Source: Merluccius polli (taxonomy: Eukaryota > Chordata > Actinopteri > Gadiformes > Merlucciidae). From it: a DNA stretch of 64,000 nucleotides. Under the pieces are notes generated by a model. The model was given only the letters and a program-made list of their open reading frames with translations. It was not told the DNA's origin and searched no databases. The stretch lies in the NCBI GenBank assembly GCA_030340625.1, contig JAOPHQ010005453.1, forward strand, positions 91,293 through 155,292, given 5' to 3'. This document shows positions 1-10,011 of this stretch, piece by piece. Each line of letters starts with the position of its first letter. Position 1 is the stretch's first letter. The translations under genes and the position numbers were made by a program.

Positions 1-562
1 GCGCTAGAACTTCAAAATGATGAGAAGGAGAAAAGGATCGTCATCCTGGAAAACCGAGTGGCCGACCTGGAACAATATTCGAGGATGAACGATATCATCG
101 TCTCCAGGTTGGAGATAAAACCAACATCTTACACTAGGGCAGTGAGCGAAAGAAGCGACGGAGAAAACAGCAAGGCTGACGCCAACTCGGTGGAGCAACA
201 GGTGATGGCCTTCCTCCAGAGTAAAGGATTTACAGTGGACCAAAACACCATCGAGGCTCGTCATCCTCTCCCTCGGAGGAATAAGAAGGACAAACCAGCC
301 ATAATATTAAGGTTCGCTAACAGGAAGCATAAAACCGCACTGCTAGGACAGGGAAAAAAGCTAAGAGGATCAGACGTCTACCTAAACGAACACCTAACAA
401 AAAAGAATGCGGACATTGCCAGGAACGCACGCTACCTGAGGAAACAGAGGAAAATCTACATGGACAACAAACTGCAAAGTTTTCATAAAACTTAACGGCA
501 CACCTGAGGAGGCAAAAGTACTGGTCATCAGAGACATTGAGGACTTGGACAAATACCAGTAA
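1..562 (+). pseudogene. LINE ORF1 C-terminal part (coiled-coil RNA-binding type)
   Basis: The frame is open from base 1, so the start is outside the window. It reads through a heptad-rich LENRVADLEQYSRMNDIIVS, typical of fish LINE ORF1 proteins with a coiled coil, to a basic RNA-binding-like end (KKLRGSDVYLNEHLTKKNAD). A one-base frameshift near 480 moves the tail (FIKLNGTPEEAKVLVIRD) into another frame, which ends at the TAA at 560-562. The first frame stops at 495. The product would bind the element's RNA; this copy is non-functional. Confidence 0.75.
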
Positions 563-2426
563 ACATGAAAGAAGAGCACAGGTAAGGTAATGGAAAAATA
601 GAGGAGCTACACTGCATTATCCACAATGGCTACTACAAACTGCAAACTACAAACACCAGGAATGACATGGAAAATGACATTGATCCTGCAAATAATTTCT
701 TTAACAATATCAATAACAACAGCTGCTACTTCACAGAGGAGCAGTTTAATATAAATATTGAGTCAGAACACAAAATATCAATGATTCACTTTAACAGTAG
801 AAGCCTATATGCCAACTTCCAAAATATTAAAGAATATTTAGGTCAGTTAAAAAATCCATTTACAATAATAGCTTTATCTGAAACTTGGGTCAGACCTGAG
901 AAGGAGGGGGACTTTGAGTTGTCTGGATATGAACTGAACTGTATGAACAGGAAAAACAAAAATGGGGGGGGGGGGGGCGTGGCTTTATATGTTGATAAGC
1001 ACTTAAACTACAAGGTGGTGGAAAACATGACAACTGTGGTCGATAACATGTTTGAATGTATCACATTAGAAATATGTATGGAAAAGAAGAAGAACATAAT
1101 TGTAAGCTGTATATATAGGACGCCAGGATCAAATATTGAAACATTTAAGGATTGGATGGAAGATTTCTTTGGGAAAGTAACACAAAAGGTCATTTTCATC
1201 TGTGGGGACTTCAACATAGACCTATTAAATCCAAATAAGCATAACATGACAGAAGAGTTTATCAATACAATGTATAGCATGAGTTTATACCCAAAAATCA
1301 CCAGGCCTAGCATAATCTCAAGTCACGGTGCTACGCTAATAGACAATATATTTACAAATGTTAGGAATAATAATGTAGTGAGTGGGTTATTAATAAATGA
1401 TATCAGTGACCATTTACCGGTATTTGTAATTTATGACAGTAAATGATAATGATAATATAATCAAATACAAACGAGTGAGAACAGAAGAGTCTATGAACAC
1501 ATTTAGAAATGAATTATTAGCACATGATTGGACAGCTGTATATAAAGAGCAAGACACTGACCATGCATATGAAACATTCTTAAAAACATTAAAAACACTG
1601 TATGACAAAAACTGTACGATAAGACAATATACAAGTAAACAAAAATATGCAGATAGACCATGGATGACAAAGGGACTGCAAAATGCCTGTAAAAAGAAAA
1701 ATACTTTATATAGAGACTTCATAAGACATAGAACCAAAGAGGCAGAAAAGAGATATAACAAATATAAAAATAAATTAACTAATATTATGAGGACATGCAA
1801 AAAAGAATACTATAATGAAATATTAGATAGTAATAAAAACAACATTAAAGGGATATGGAGTGTACTAAACAAGGTTATCAGGAATCAATCTAGAAATTCC
1901 AGTTACCCTCATTACTTCACTGATAATGGTAAAACTATAAATAACGTAGATGCTGTCGTTAGTGGTTTTAACAAGTATTTTGCAAGTGCGGGACCAAATT
2001 TGGCTGAAAAAATCTATGACCCAGAAACCCTCAAAGATGCATCAGAGGAAAATTATATAGAACATAATCCAAGCTCTCTTTTTCTTGGGGCAGTACAAGA
2101 AAAGGACATTTTGGATATTGTAAATAAATGTAAAAACAAAACATCTACTGATTGGAATGACATTGACATGACAATAGTGAAGAAAGTAATTGATGGCATT
2201 GTAAAACCACTAACACACATCTGTAATTTATCATTTTCAACTGGCAAATTTCCTAACAAGATGAAAGTCGCAAAAGTAATACCTCTGAATAAAAATGGGG
2301 ATAGACACCAATTCACAAACTACAGACCTGTTTCCCTACTTTCCCAATTTTCTAAGATACTGGAAAAACTCTTCACGGTAAGACAAATTCATTGAAAAGC
2401 ACAAACTGCTAAATGACAGTCAATAT

Positions 2427-2770
2427 CAGGGACCAGGGGCCATCGGGCATACCGGGCAAATTCCTGGTGGGCCGATGCGCATTTGGGCCGGTCCAGGTCT
2501 TATGTGGGCCGGTCCAGCCCCCCCCCCCCCCCCTTCAACAATCGCGCAGCCCCCCCCCCCCCCCCCCCGTCAACAATCGCGCAGCATCCCCCCCCCCCCC
2601 GTCAACAATCACGCAGCAGCCCCCCCCGTCAACAATCGCGCAGCAGCCCCCCCCCCGTCAACAATCGTGCAGCAGCACCCCCCCCCCCCCCCCAGTCAAC
2701 AATGGCGCAACCCCAGGGCCAATCCAGGACAAAATTGCCTGGGCCGATTTTTGTTCCCAGTCCGCCCCTG
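2427..2770. mobile_element. hAT-type MITE with an internal poly-C minisatellite
   Basis: 344-bp insertion in the LINE ORF2, flanked by perfect 8-bp duplications GTCAATAT (2419-2426 and 2771-2778). The ends are CAGGGACCAGGGG and CAGTCCGCCCCTG, a hAT-like CAGGGG/CCCCTG pair. The left end continues CCATCGGGCATACCGGGC, closely matching the sequence at 51864. It has no coding capacity. About half its length is a tandem array. Confidence 0.85.
2517..2709. repeat. Poly-C/GTCAACAATCGCGCA minisatellite
   Basis: Six imperfect units, each a run of 7 to 18 C followed by GTCAACAATCGCGCAGCA. The C runs vary most in length. The same unit, or its reverse complement, occurs at 7035-7107 and 19513-19760. Confidence 0.9.
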
Positions 2771-3902
2771 GTCAATATGGCTTTAGATCAAACAGATCAA
2801 CATGCATGGCATTAATAGATATAGTAGAGGAAATTACTAATTGTATTGATAAAAAAAGGTATGCAGTGGGGATATTTTTAGATTTAAAAAAAGCCTTTGA
2901 CACCATTGATCACAACAGACTCATGATAAATTGGAAAGGTATGGCATTAGGGGGGTTGTGCTGAACTGGCTTAAATCCTACCTAAAAAACAGGAAACAGT
3001 TTGTGAAGATAGGTGAGCATAACTCAACATGCCTGGATATGTCTTATGGGGTACCTCAGGGGTCAGTATTAGGACCAAAATTATTCATTCTGTATATAAA
3101 CGATATATGCAGAGTCTCAAAAATATTGAAATTTGTGTTATTTGCAGATGATACTAATATATTTTGTTCTGGGGAGGATTTACAGCAGCTTTTGGAAGAA
3201 ATCACATCGGAAATGAGAAAATTAAAAAAGTGGTTTGATATAAATAAGTTATCATTAAATGTGGACAAAACAAAGATTATGTTGTTTGGTAATTACAAAA
3301 TAAACACTACAGTTAATGTGATGATAGATGATGTACAGATTGAAAGAGTTTATGAAATCAAATTTTTAGGTGTGATTTTAGACCACAAAATCTGCTGGAA
3401 ACCTCATAAAATATATACAAGCAAAGCTGTCAAGTAGCATCGCAGTCATAGGAAAAACAAGACACATTTTAAACCACAAAGCACTATACAGTATATTCTG
3501 TATTGTTCACTGGTGCTGCCATATATCAGTTATTGTGTGGAGGTATGGGGTAATACGTACAAAAGCAACCTAGAGCCGTTATGTGTACTGCAAAAAAGAG
3601 CCATAAGGATTGTAAATAATGTAGGTTTTCCCGAACACACCAACACATTATTTATAAAGTCTAATATCTTAAAGTTGGTGGATCTTGTAGAATACAATAC
3701 AGCACAAATAATGTATAAAGCAAAAAACTATTTACCGCCAGGTAACATTCAAAAAATGTTTAGTGAAAGGGAATGTGGTTACAATTTAAGGGGAGAGCTT
3801 AAATTTAAAAATCATTGTTTTCATACAACCATGAAGAGAATGTGCATTTCAATATGTGGGGTTAAACTGTGGAATAATTTGGGCACTGAACTTAAACAGA
3901 TT

Positions 3903-4426
3903 TAGCCTAGAACTCTAGACACCCCCTAGCGGCAGCAAATTTATTTGGCAGCTAGTGTAGGTCTAGCAAAGCTCCGTCCGCTTTTTGGTGCTGGAAACAC
4001 CAAGTGTGTCTTGTATGTCTGACCAATCACAGCGTGAGGGGCGAAAGCCGGGCTACCTAATGACGACAGAAATGCGACGGTTCCGTGTTAGGTAAACAAT
4101 GGCTGCTGCTGGCGAACGGTTGTCTTTCCACTCGGCTTTGGCCGCGACTCTTCAAGACTTTAAGTTAACATTTTATTTGAGAAAAGAACAAAGAACGGCA
4201 CTGAAGTCTTTCCTCGAAAATAAATATTTATTCTGAGTTTTGATTAATTACGTAGTCAGAGCCGTCGCTCTGACTACGTCACCTTCTTCGTTGCTCTGAT
4301 TGGTTGTAGCGCTATCCTATTGCGTGCAGAGGGAACTTGAAAGACAACCGTTTATCCCGCCCACACTGCCAATGGAGCTGCGCCAGACCTTACATCTTTC
4401 TGATGTAGGTCTGGCTTGCCAGGCTA
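3903..4426 (+). mobile_element. RecQ-exon element, copy 1 (9-bp-TSD DNA transposon, non-autonomous)
   Basis: 524 bp, flanked by AAACAGATT and AAACAGAGT (9 bp, 8 of 9 identical). The ends are TAGCCTAG and CCAGGCTA. It carries a 13-bp perfect stem, ACGTAGTCAGAGC with its complement (4250-4279), and a right-end stem built from GCCAGACCT and AGGTCTGGC. Its internal reading frame begins ATGGCTGCTGCTGGC (about 4099) and encodes the RecQ-like segment described for copy 2, but a TAAATA change introduces a stop after SFLEN. Other copies are at 19015-19917 and 21807-22332. Confidence 0.85.
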
Positions 4427-4834
4427 AAACAGAGTACTAATATTCTTCAATTCAAGAAGATATACAAAAACAATATTTTCCTGAGGTATAAGAATGAGGA
4501 AGGACAGTGATGTTTATTTTTGGTTTCAGACACAATGTTACTGTTGAACACAGATTTAGGATGATGATCACAAATATGTATGGTTCACTTGGGCATGTAG
4601 ATTAGGTATGTACGTATGCATGTATGTATGAATATATGGGAATAAGAAATTATGTATATGTATATAGACATTTATATATGGATACATAGAAAGACAGTCT
4701 ATAAATTATAATATATCAGTAATAGTACTATAATGATATGATAAGCAGAGGAGAAGGGGTAGGAATAGTGTACACTTCTTCCTACTCCCTTTTGAACATG
4801 TATGATTTAATTTGCACCGGTTAAGAGAAATTAA

Positions 4835-5492
4835 TAGGGATGTCCGATATTGGCTTTTTTACCGATAACCGATATTGTTCAACTCTTAATTTCCGATACC
4901 GATATCAACCGATACCGATATATGCGGCCACGTGAAACCTCCGCTTTACACTCATTGCAATAGGCTTTATGCCGAGCGGAAGTGTGGAAGTGTGGATTAA
5001 TAAATAAAAACAAAACAGCGGTAAAAGCTAGCGTGTGTGTCCGGGAGAGGGCTACTCTCCTCGGACACATTACTCTGAAGCCCCGGTGACGGTCTGGAGG
5101 TGCGGATTAATAAATAAAATAATGTGAGCGCGGTACAGCGGACCTGAACCGGTTGTGATGAGACTGTTTCGCAGAATGCGTTAGTATGTTGCGCTGACCC
5201 CTATTTTACTATTCAACGTAGAAACTTTGAAATAACTCCAAACCACCGACATAATCACAGCTACAACTAGCGTCCCGCTACACGGCCGCCCAGGCTTGTT
5301 ATTGAGACGGCGCGGCGTGTTTGATGATGTCATCAAACCACGTCCTCACTTGAAACATAACAGATGTCTGAAATTATTTCAAAATCGATTTCGGTATCGG
5401 TTAAAAAACCGATACCGATATTTTCCGATATTGATTTTTTATGCCAATATCGGCCGATAATATCGGTGGGCCGATAATATCGGACATCCCTA
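4835..5492. mobile_element. hAT-type MITE (CCGATA-rich)
   Basis: 658 bp with perfect 8-bp duplications GAAATTAA (4827-4834 and 5493-5500). The ends are TAGGGATGTCCGATATTGG and CGGACATCCCTA. Both subterminal regions are rich in ACCGATA/TATCGG motifs, the likely transposase-binding repeats. It has no significant reading frame. Confidence 0.9.
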
Positions 5493-5631
5493 GAAATTAA
5501 CAATTGAGTTGCTGCGTGTACAGGTTTGACCTGTTTTTGTTTTGTTTTTTGTTTTTTTTCCTCTCATATTGTTTTTTGTTTTGTTTTTTTGTTGGATTTT
5601 ACATGTTCGAAATAAAAATTCTCAAACTCAA

Positions 5632-5707
5632 ACTCAAAGAAATTATACAGTAACTTATTAAACAAAGGTTACATCAAGAAATTATACAGTAACTTATTAA
5701 ACAAAGG
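5632..5707. repeat. Tandem duplication, about 40 bp x 2
   Basis: AGAAATTATACAGTAACTTA followed by TTAAACAAAGGT occurs twice in succession, starting near 5638 and 5677, just after the LINE tail. Confidence 0.85.
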
Positions 5708-6853
5708 TGGGGAACAGAGATTGTCATTGTTTTTAATTGTAATGGGCTGATCTAAAAATCTAAGTCAAATATTTGCTGAATAAGCTTGACGTAAGCTTGA
5801 TATGACGGTACAGACAACAGGACAAGGCAAAGCTGCTTTCGAAAATTCCCCACAATGGATTCTGAAGCTGTCATCCAATGGCAGCATGTGCACCTGACAA
5901 TAATCCACACCCATTTTACCACACTTGTTTTCATATTCTTGTGCGTGAGGAGGAAATGCAGCCATCTTCCCTTATCTTCTGTCTATTCTTCACCTCCTCT
6001 CCGATCCCGTCCTCTGGTTTGGAGGGAGGCTGTTGCCTGAGACAATATTTAGACAGGGATGGAGTTTCAGCCCTGGCCTTGCTCACTGCATCCCTCGGGT
6101 TTCTCTCTCTCTCCCTCTCCCTCTCTCTGGAAAACGAAGCACTTATTGGATGTTTTTACAAGCCAAATAAAGTTTTATAGTGGAGAGGAGCTGCACAGCG
6201 AACAGATGAGGATAATGAGGAAGAGAGGAAAGGCCCAGTCAGGAGACAGGGGGTGAGTATTGGGGGGAGGAGAGGGAGGGAGAGGAGAGGAGTAGTAAAG
6301 TAAGTAAAAGATTTTAAAAAGGCCAACTAGACAACAGCTCATAGCTTGGGATCAGGAAGAAGGGTCAGAGAGACAGAAGAGAAGTTACATATATAAATGT
6401 AATACTTTTTTATTTATTTTTGTATCTACACTTACAAACTCATGATGGAGCTCACACACACAGGATGTCCATCTTACCAAGTCGTGGCCCATATTGTAGT
6501 CAACCAAGTCAACCAAGCCAACCAAGTTAAAATCCACCTGCTCAGTTCAAAATGAGCAACACAAAACAGAGAGAGGATCCCTCTTTATCCATTTCAGTTT
6601 GGAGGCCTAAAATGACGTTTAAAACAAATGTGAATGGTCTCTATCATAAGCGACTCAAACGCCTTTTTTAGAATTATGCAGTTTATCCAACCAAAGTGCC
6701 CCGCACTTCACCTGCAGGATCATCTGTGATCAGCCAAGGTGGACAGGTGATTGTTTCCTTCTATGTGGTCATCACCTCATGCTTTTTAATAAACGGCCCT
6801 ATATTCAAATGATCAGTATACAAACAAAGTATACAATACAACAGACTCACAAA
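5708..6853. other. Intron or flanking DNA, no gene seen
   Basis: A CTCTCTCCCT tract near 6101-6130 and purine-rich sequence near 6238-6300 are visible. Nothing here looks like an srbd1 exon or a recognisable transposon. Confidence 0.5.
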
Positions 6854-6960
6854 CAGGGGTTGAAATTAAGCTCTTTTACTCGCCAAATGCGAGTAATTTT
6901 TGTATTTGTCGAGTAATTTATGAAGACCACTCGCCACTCTGGCGAGTAATCTAAAAAAAA
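6854..6960. mobile_element. hAT-like terminal fragment (CAGGGGTTGAAATTAA)
   Basis: Begins CAGGGGTTGAAATTAAGC, then short inverted motifs (ACTCGCCA and TGGCGAGT). The other end and the target duplication were not found. Confidence 0.45.
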
Positions 6961-7007
6961 GCCCATCATCAAGGGCGTCAGTTTGGTTTTAGAAGTGGTG
7001 GGGAGGA

Positions 7008-7107
7008 CCAGGGCTGGAGTGGGAACAAAATTCGGCGCGATTGGGGGGGGTGCGCGATTGTCGACGGGGGGGCGCGATTGTCAACGGGGGGGGGGGGGGG
7101 GGGGGGG
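7008..7107. mobile_element. GC-rich hAT MITE fragment with poly-G minisatellite
   Basis: Starts CAGGGCTGGAGTGGGAACAA, matching the right end (reverse complement) of the MITE at 2427-2770. Units of GCGCGATTGTCGAC and GCGCGATTGTCAAC separated by G runs follow, the reverse complement of the array at 2517. It merges into a second minisatellite and no right end is clear. Confidence 0.6.
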
Positions 7108-7117
7108 TGCTGGGCCG

Positions 7118-7290
7118 CGGACCCGCCACCGGACCCGCCAGCCGCGGACTCGGCCGCGGACCCAGCACCGGACCCGCCAGCCGCGGACCCGCCAGCCGCG
7201 GACTCAGCCACGGGCCCGGCCGCGGACCCAGCACCGAACCCGCCAACCGCGGACCCGGCCGCGGACTCAGCCACAGACCCGAGTCCACAC
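7118..7290. repeat. GCCGCGGACCCGCCA minisatellite (15-bp units)
   Basis: About eleven imperfect 15-bp units of GCCGCGGACCCGCCA and variants (GCACCGGACCCGCCA, GCCGCGGACTCAGCC). Because the unit is a multiple of three, all frames stay open, and one reads as Ala-Ala-Asp-Pro-type repeats. That is a by-product and no gene is indicated. Confidence 0.8.
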
Positions 7291-8535
7291 ACAGCCGGTG
7301 TGCATGCTGTGAGGATGTCATCGTGCGCGCCTATCGCATGATTTAGACTTGACGGTTTCGGTTGAGTATGTGGGGATTTTTTCGGTTGCAATTGGTTTGA
7401 AAAAAATGTGTGTTACAACTTACGAATGAAGTGAAAAATGTTTCTGTATATATGCTGCTAATAAATATTGTGAAGAGAAGAGACACAATGCGATTACTAT
7501 GATTGAAAATCAATTTAGACAGACATACGAAAAATACGCCAGACATACGCCCCCCTATGCGCCGCATACAGCGCATACCCACTTTTTGCGCCACTGGATG
7601 CAGCGATGGTGCCCATGCAAAATAGTGTCGGGGGGAACTTGTTTTGGTGGAACATTTGCACTTGGGGAGGTGAGTCCTGGCATTAAAACGACTAAATCCC
7701 CAACAAAAGAAAAGGCCACATAAAACAATAAAAGACGTATGTCGGCAATGTGATTTGCCATTTGCAGTGTGTAGGTTGCTTCTTGTTTCACGTAGTGACG
7801 GGACTTTGAAAGCGGTAACACGCAGATAGTGGAAGGGGAGGAGAATGCCGACTGAAATAGTTTAGTAGTTATAGGCCAACAACCTACACCCGGTGAGTCA
7901 GACTAGAAACAGGGAAGAGCATTCTCTTGCTAAACCATGGCTTCGAGTTCTCACACAAACAAAGAAAATAGCAACACATGCACTTCCAAACTCACAACTT
8001 TTACACTCTGAGTAGCAAGCCCAACGGCCTCTGTTTAACACCGGGGAAACGCTGTGGATTTGTCATGGCTCTCATTAGGGACATGAATATGGTTCATGGT
8101 GGCTCTCTGGGTGCTGGTGACCACAGGAAACTAGAGTGAAATAATCCAGCACCACTTGATTTACTACTTTTATAGAGGAAGTCTGCTGGATACATTTGTT
8201 CTTCGAAAACGCATTTGCTCAACTCTGTTTCCTGCAGCGTTTGAGATGATGAGGTATGAAGGGGAGAGAGAGAGAGAGGAAGAAAGGAAGTTAGGAAAAA
8301 AACAAGAGATCCTTGTATGGTTCCCTTTAGGCACCATGCCCTTTAAGCAATGTACACGACATTGTGATCATGTGTGTTGCCTTTCGCTATTCACAGCAAG
8401 CCAACCAGTAAACAACACAGTTTCTGTACCATCCTGCCCAACAGATATTCCTGACTCCTTTGACAGGACGGTGGGTGTGAGGAAGAAGTGATTATCATGA
8501 CAATATCAGGGAATTATCTACACAAATATAATATA
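7291..8535. other. Intron or flanking DNA, no gene seen
   Basis: AT-rich single-copy-looking DNA with a short purine tract near 8263-8290. No exon or complete transposon was recognised. Confidence 0.4.
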
Positions 8536-9755
8536 CACTCACCGGCCACATTATTAGGTACACCTTGCTAGTACCGGGTTGGACCCCCTTTTGCCTTCAG
8601 AACTGCCTTAATCCTTCATGGCACAGATTCAACAAGGTACTGGAAACATTCCTCAGAGAGTTTGGTCCATATTGACATGATAGCATCACGCAGTTGCTGC
8701 AGATTTGTCGGCTGCACATCCATGATGCGAATCTCCCGTTCCACCACATCCCAAAGGTGCTCTATTGGATTGAGATCTGGTGACTGTGGAGGCCATTTGA
8801 GTACAGTGAACTCATTGTCATGTTCAAGAAACCAGTCTGAGATGATTCGCGCTTTATGACATGGCGCGTTATCCTGCTGGAAGTAGCCATCAGAAGATGG
8901 GTACACTGTGGTCATAAAGGGATGGACATGGTCAGCAACAATACTCAGGTAGTCTGTGGATTTGACACGATGCTCAATTGGTACTAATAAGCCCAAAGTG
9001 TGCCAGCAAAATATCCCCCACACCATTACACCACCACCAGCAGCCTGAACCGTTGATACAAGGCAGGATGGATCCATGCTTTCATGTTGTTGACGCCAAA
9101 TTCTGACCCTACCATCCGAATGTCGCAGCAGAAATCGAGACTCATCAGACCAGGCAACGTTTTTCCAATCTTCGATTGTCCAATTTTGGTGAGCCTGTGC
9201 GAATTGTAGCCTCAGTTTCCTGTTCTTAGCTGACAGGAGTGGCACCCGGTGTGGTCTTCTGCTGCTGTAGCCCATCCGCCTCAAGGTTCGACGTGTTGTG
9301 CGTTCAGAGATGCTCTTCTGCATACCTCTGTTGTAACGAGTGGTTATTTGAGTTACAGTTGCCTTTCTATCAGCTCGAACCAGTCTGGCCATTCTCCTCT
9401 GACCTCTAGCATCAACAAGGCATTTGCGCCCACAGAACTGCCGCTCACTGGATATTTTCTCTTTTTCGGACCATTCTCTGTAAACCCTAGAGATGGTTGT
9501 GCGTGAAAATCCCAGTAGATCAGCAGTCTCTGAAATACTCAGACCAGCCCGTCTGGCACCAACAACCATGCCACGTTCAAAGTCACTTAAATCACCTTTC
9601 TTCCCCATTCTGATGCTCGGTTTGAACTGCAGCAGATCGTCCTGACCATGTCTACATGCCTAAATGCATTGAGTTGCTGCCATGTGATTGGCTGATTAGA
9701 AATTTGCGTTAACGAGCAGTTGGACAGGTGTACCTAATAAAGTGGCCGGTGAGTG
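8536..9755 (-). mobile_element. Tc1-like transposon, copy 1 (1220 bp)
   Basis: The inverted terminal repeats begin CACTCACCGGCCACATTATT and CACTCACCGGCCACTTTATT (read inward) and are flanked by TA on both sides (8534-8535, 9756-9757). It contains one minus-strand transposase gene. It has exactly the length of the copy at 54416-55635 and is nearly identical to it, so both moved recently. Confidence 0.95.
8568..9608 (-). pseudogene. Tc1-like (DD36E) transposase with a late nonsense mutation
   Basis: Starts MGKKGDLSDFERGMVVGARR. It has an N-terminal paired-type helix-turn-helix region (SISETADLLGFSRTTISRVY), the first catalytic Asp in AWSDESRF (about residue 155), the second in YFQQDNAPCH (about 246) and the Glu in SPDLNPIEHLW (about 283), 36 residues after the second Asp. 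The frame stops after VESVP at 8616, where the other copy has CGA (Arg); here it is TGA, a CpG to TpG change on the coding strand. The last 16 residues are lost. Apart from this it differs from the second copy by about five residues, and all three catalytic residues are intact. Confidence 0.9.
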
Positions 9756-9919
9756 TATATATTTGCTTAATATATAATATTTTTTTCTGAATTCAAAAAT
9801 GTATTTTACTGTACATATTTACAGTATTAGATCCAACAGTATTGGCAGCAATCAGTATAAAAAATATAAAATAATAATTTTCAACAGCATCCTGACAGAA
9901 AACAGTAAACATGATTCAC

Positions 9920-10011
9920 CTGCGCTCCTCAGGTTGGGGTCCATCTCTGGCATCTCCTTCACAGCCTCAGGACTTACACTGTAGATGGATGCTCCGGCCT
10001 CGTTGGTGATG
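9920..10011 (-). CDS. srbd1: srbd1 exon h
   Basis: 92-bp exon. It reads ITNEAGASIYSVSPEAVKEM then PEMDPNLRSA plus one base. The EAGASxYSxSxxAxKExP and LRxAVSIARR region is a Tex signature that joins the YqgF domain to the HhH region. The acceptor is TCTGTCTCCCCCCAG and the donor is GCGCAG then GTGAAT. The intron from exon g is 14.5 kb. The next exon, expected to begin VSIARR, was not found between 1 and 9919, so it lies left of the window. Confidence 0.88.

Larger units (their letters stand above)
667..4510 (+). pseudogene. LINE ORF2: AP endonuclease plus reverse transcriptase, frameshifted
   Basis: The endonuclease at about 667-1446 has SETWV, GDFNIDLLNP and SDHLPVF. A frameshift near 1441 moves the frame, and the linker and RT start run on to about 2395 with NYRPVSLLSQFSKILEKLF. 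A MITE splits the protein at the NDSQY/GFR position (2427-2770). RT resumes with GFRSNRSTCMALIDI and FLDLKKAFDTIDH, shifts frame again near 2931, then shows GVPQGSVLGP and the catalytic FADD at about 3142-3153. The C-terminal part (3513 on) is split by the element at 3903-4426 and ends with KNEEGQ and TGA at 4510. There are at least three frameshifts, so it cannot encode an active enzyme. Confidence 0.85.
1..5637 (+). mobile_element. L2/CR1-type non-LTR retrotransposon (LINE), broken and nested into
   Basis: Plus-strand LINE, truncated at the left by the window edge. It holds the end of ORF1, ORF2 (endonuclease plus reverse transcriptase), an AT-rich 3' UTR and a tail with AATAAA followed by CTCAAA-like repeats near 5605-5637. 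Three elements interrupt it: 2427-2770 (8-bp duplication), 3903-4426 (9-bp duplication) and 4835-5492 (8-bp duplication). The LINE sequence resumes exactly after each one. Both ORFs have frameshifts, so this copy is dead. The clade is called from the EN and RT motifs only. Confidence 0.88.

Noticed and set aside
2413..2964. Pro-rich frame fused to an RT segment.
   Set aside because: The Pro-rich part is the poly-C array of a MITE inserted in the LINE ORF2, so it is not a new fusion protein.
7118..7290. CRISPR-like array.
   Set aside because: The units are contiguous, without unique spacers, and the organism is a vertebrate. This is an ordinary minisatellite.
6978..7391. Ala/Gly/Ser-rich and Pro-rich overlapping frames on both strands near 7.0-7.3 kb.
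   Set aside because: They come from 15-bp units and homopolymer runs, which keep every frame open. There is no start context or homologue.
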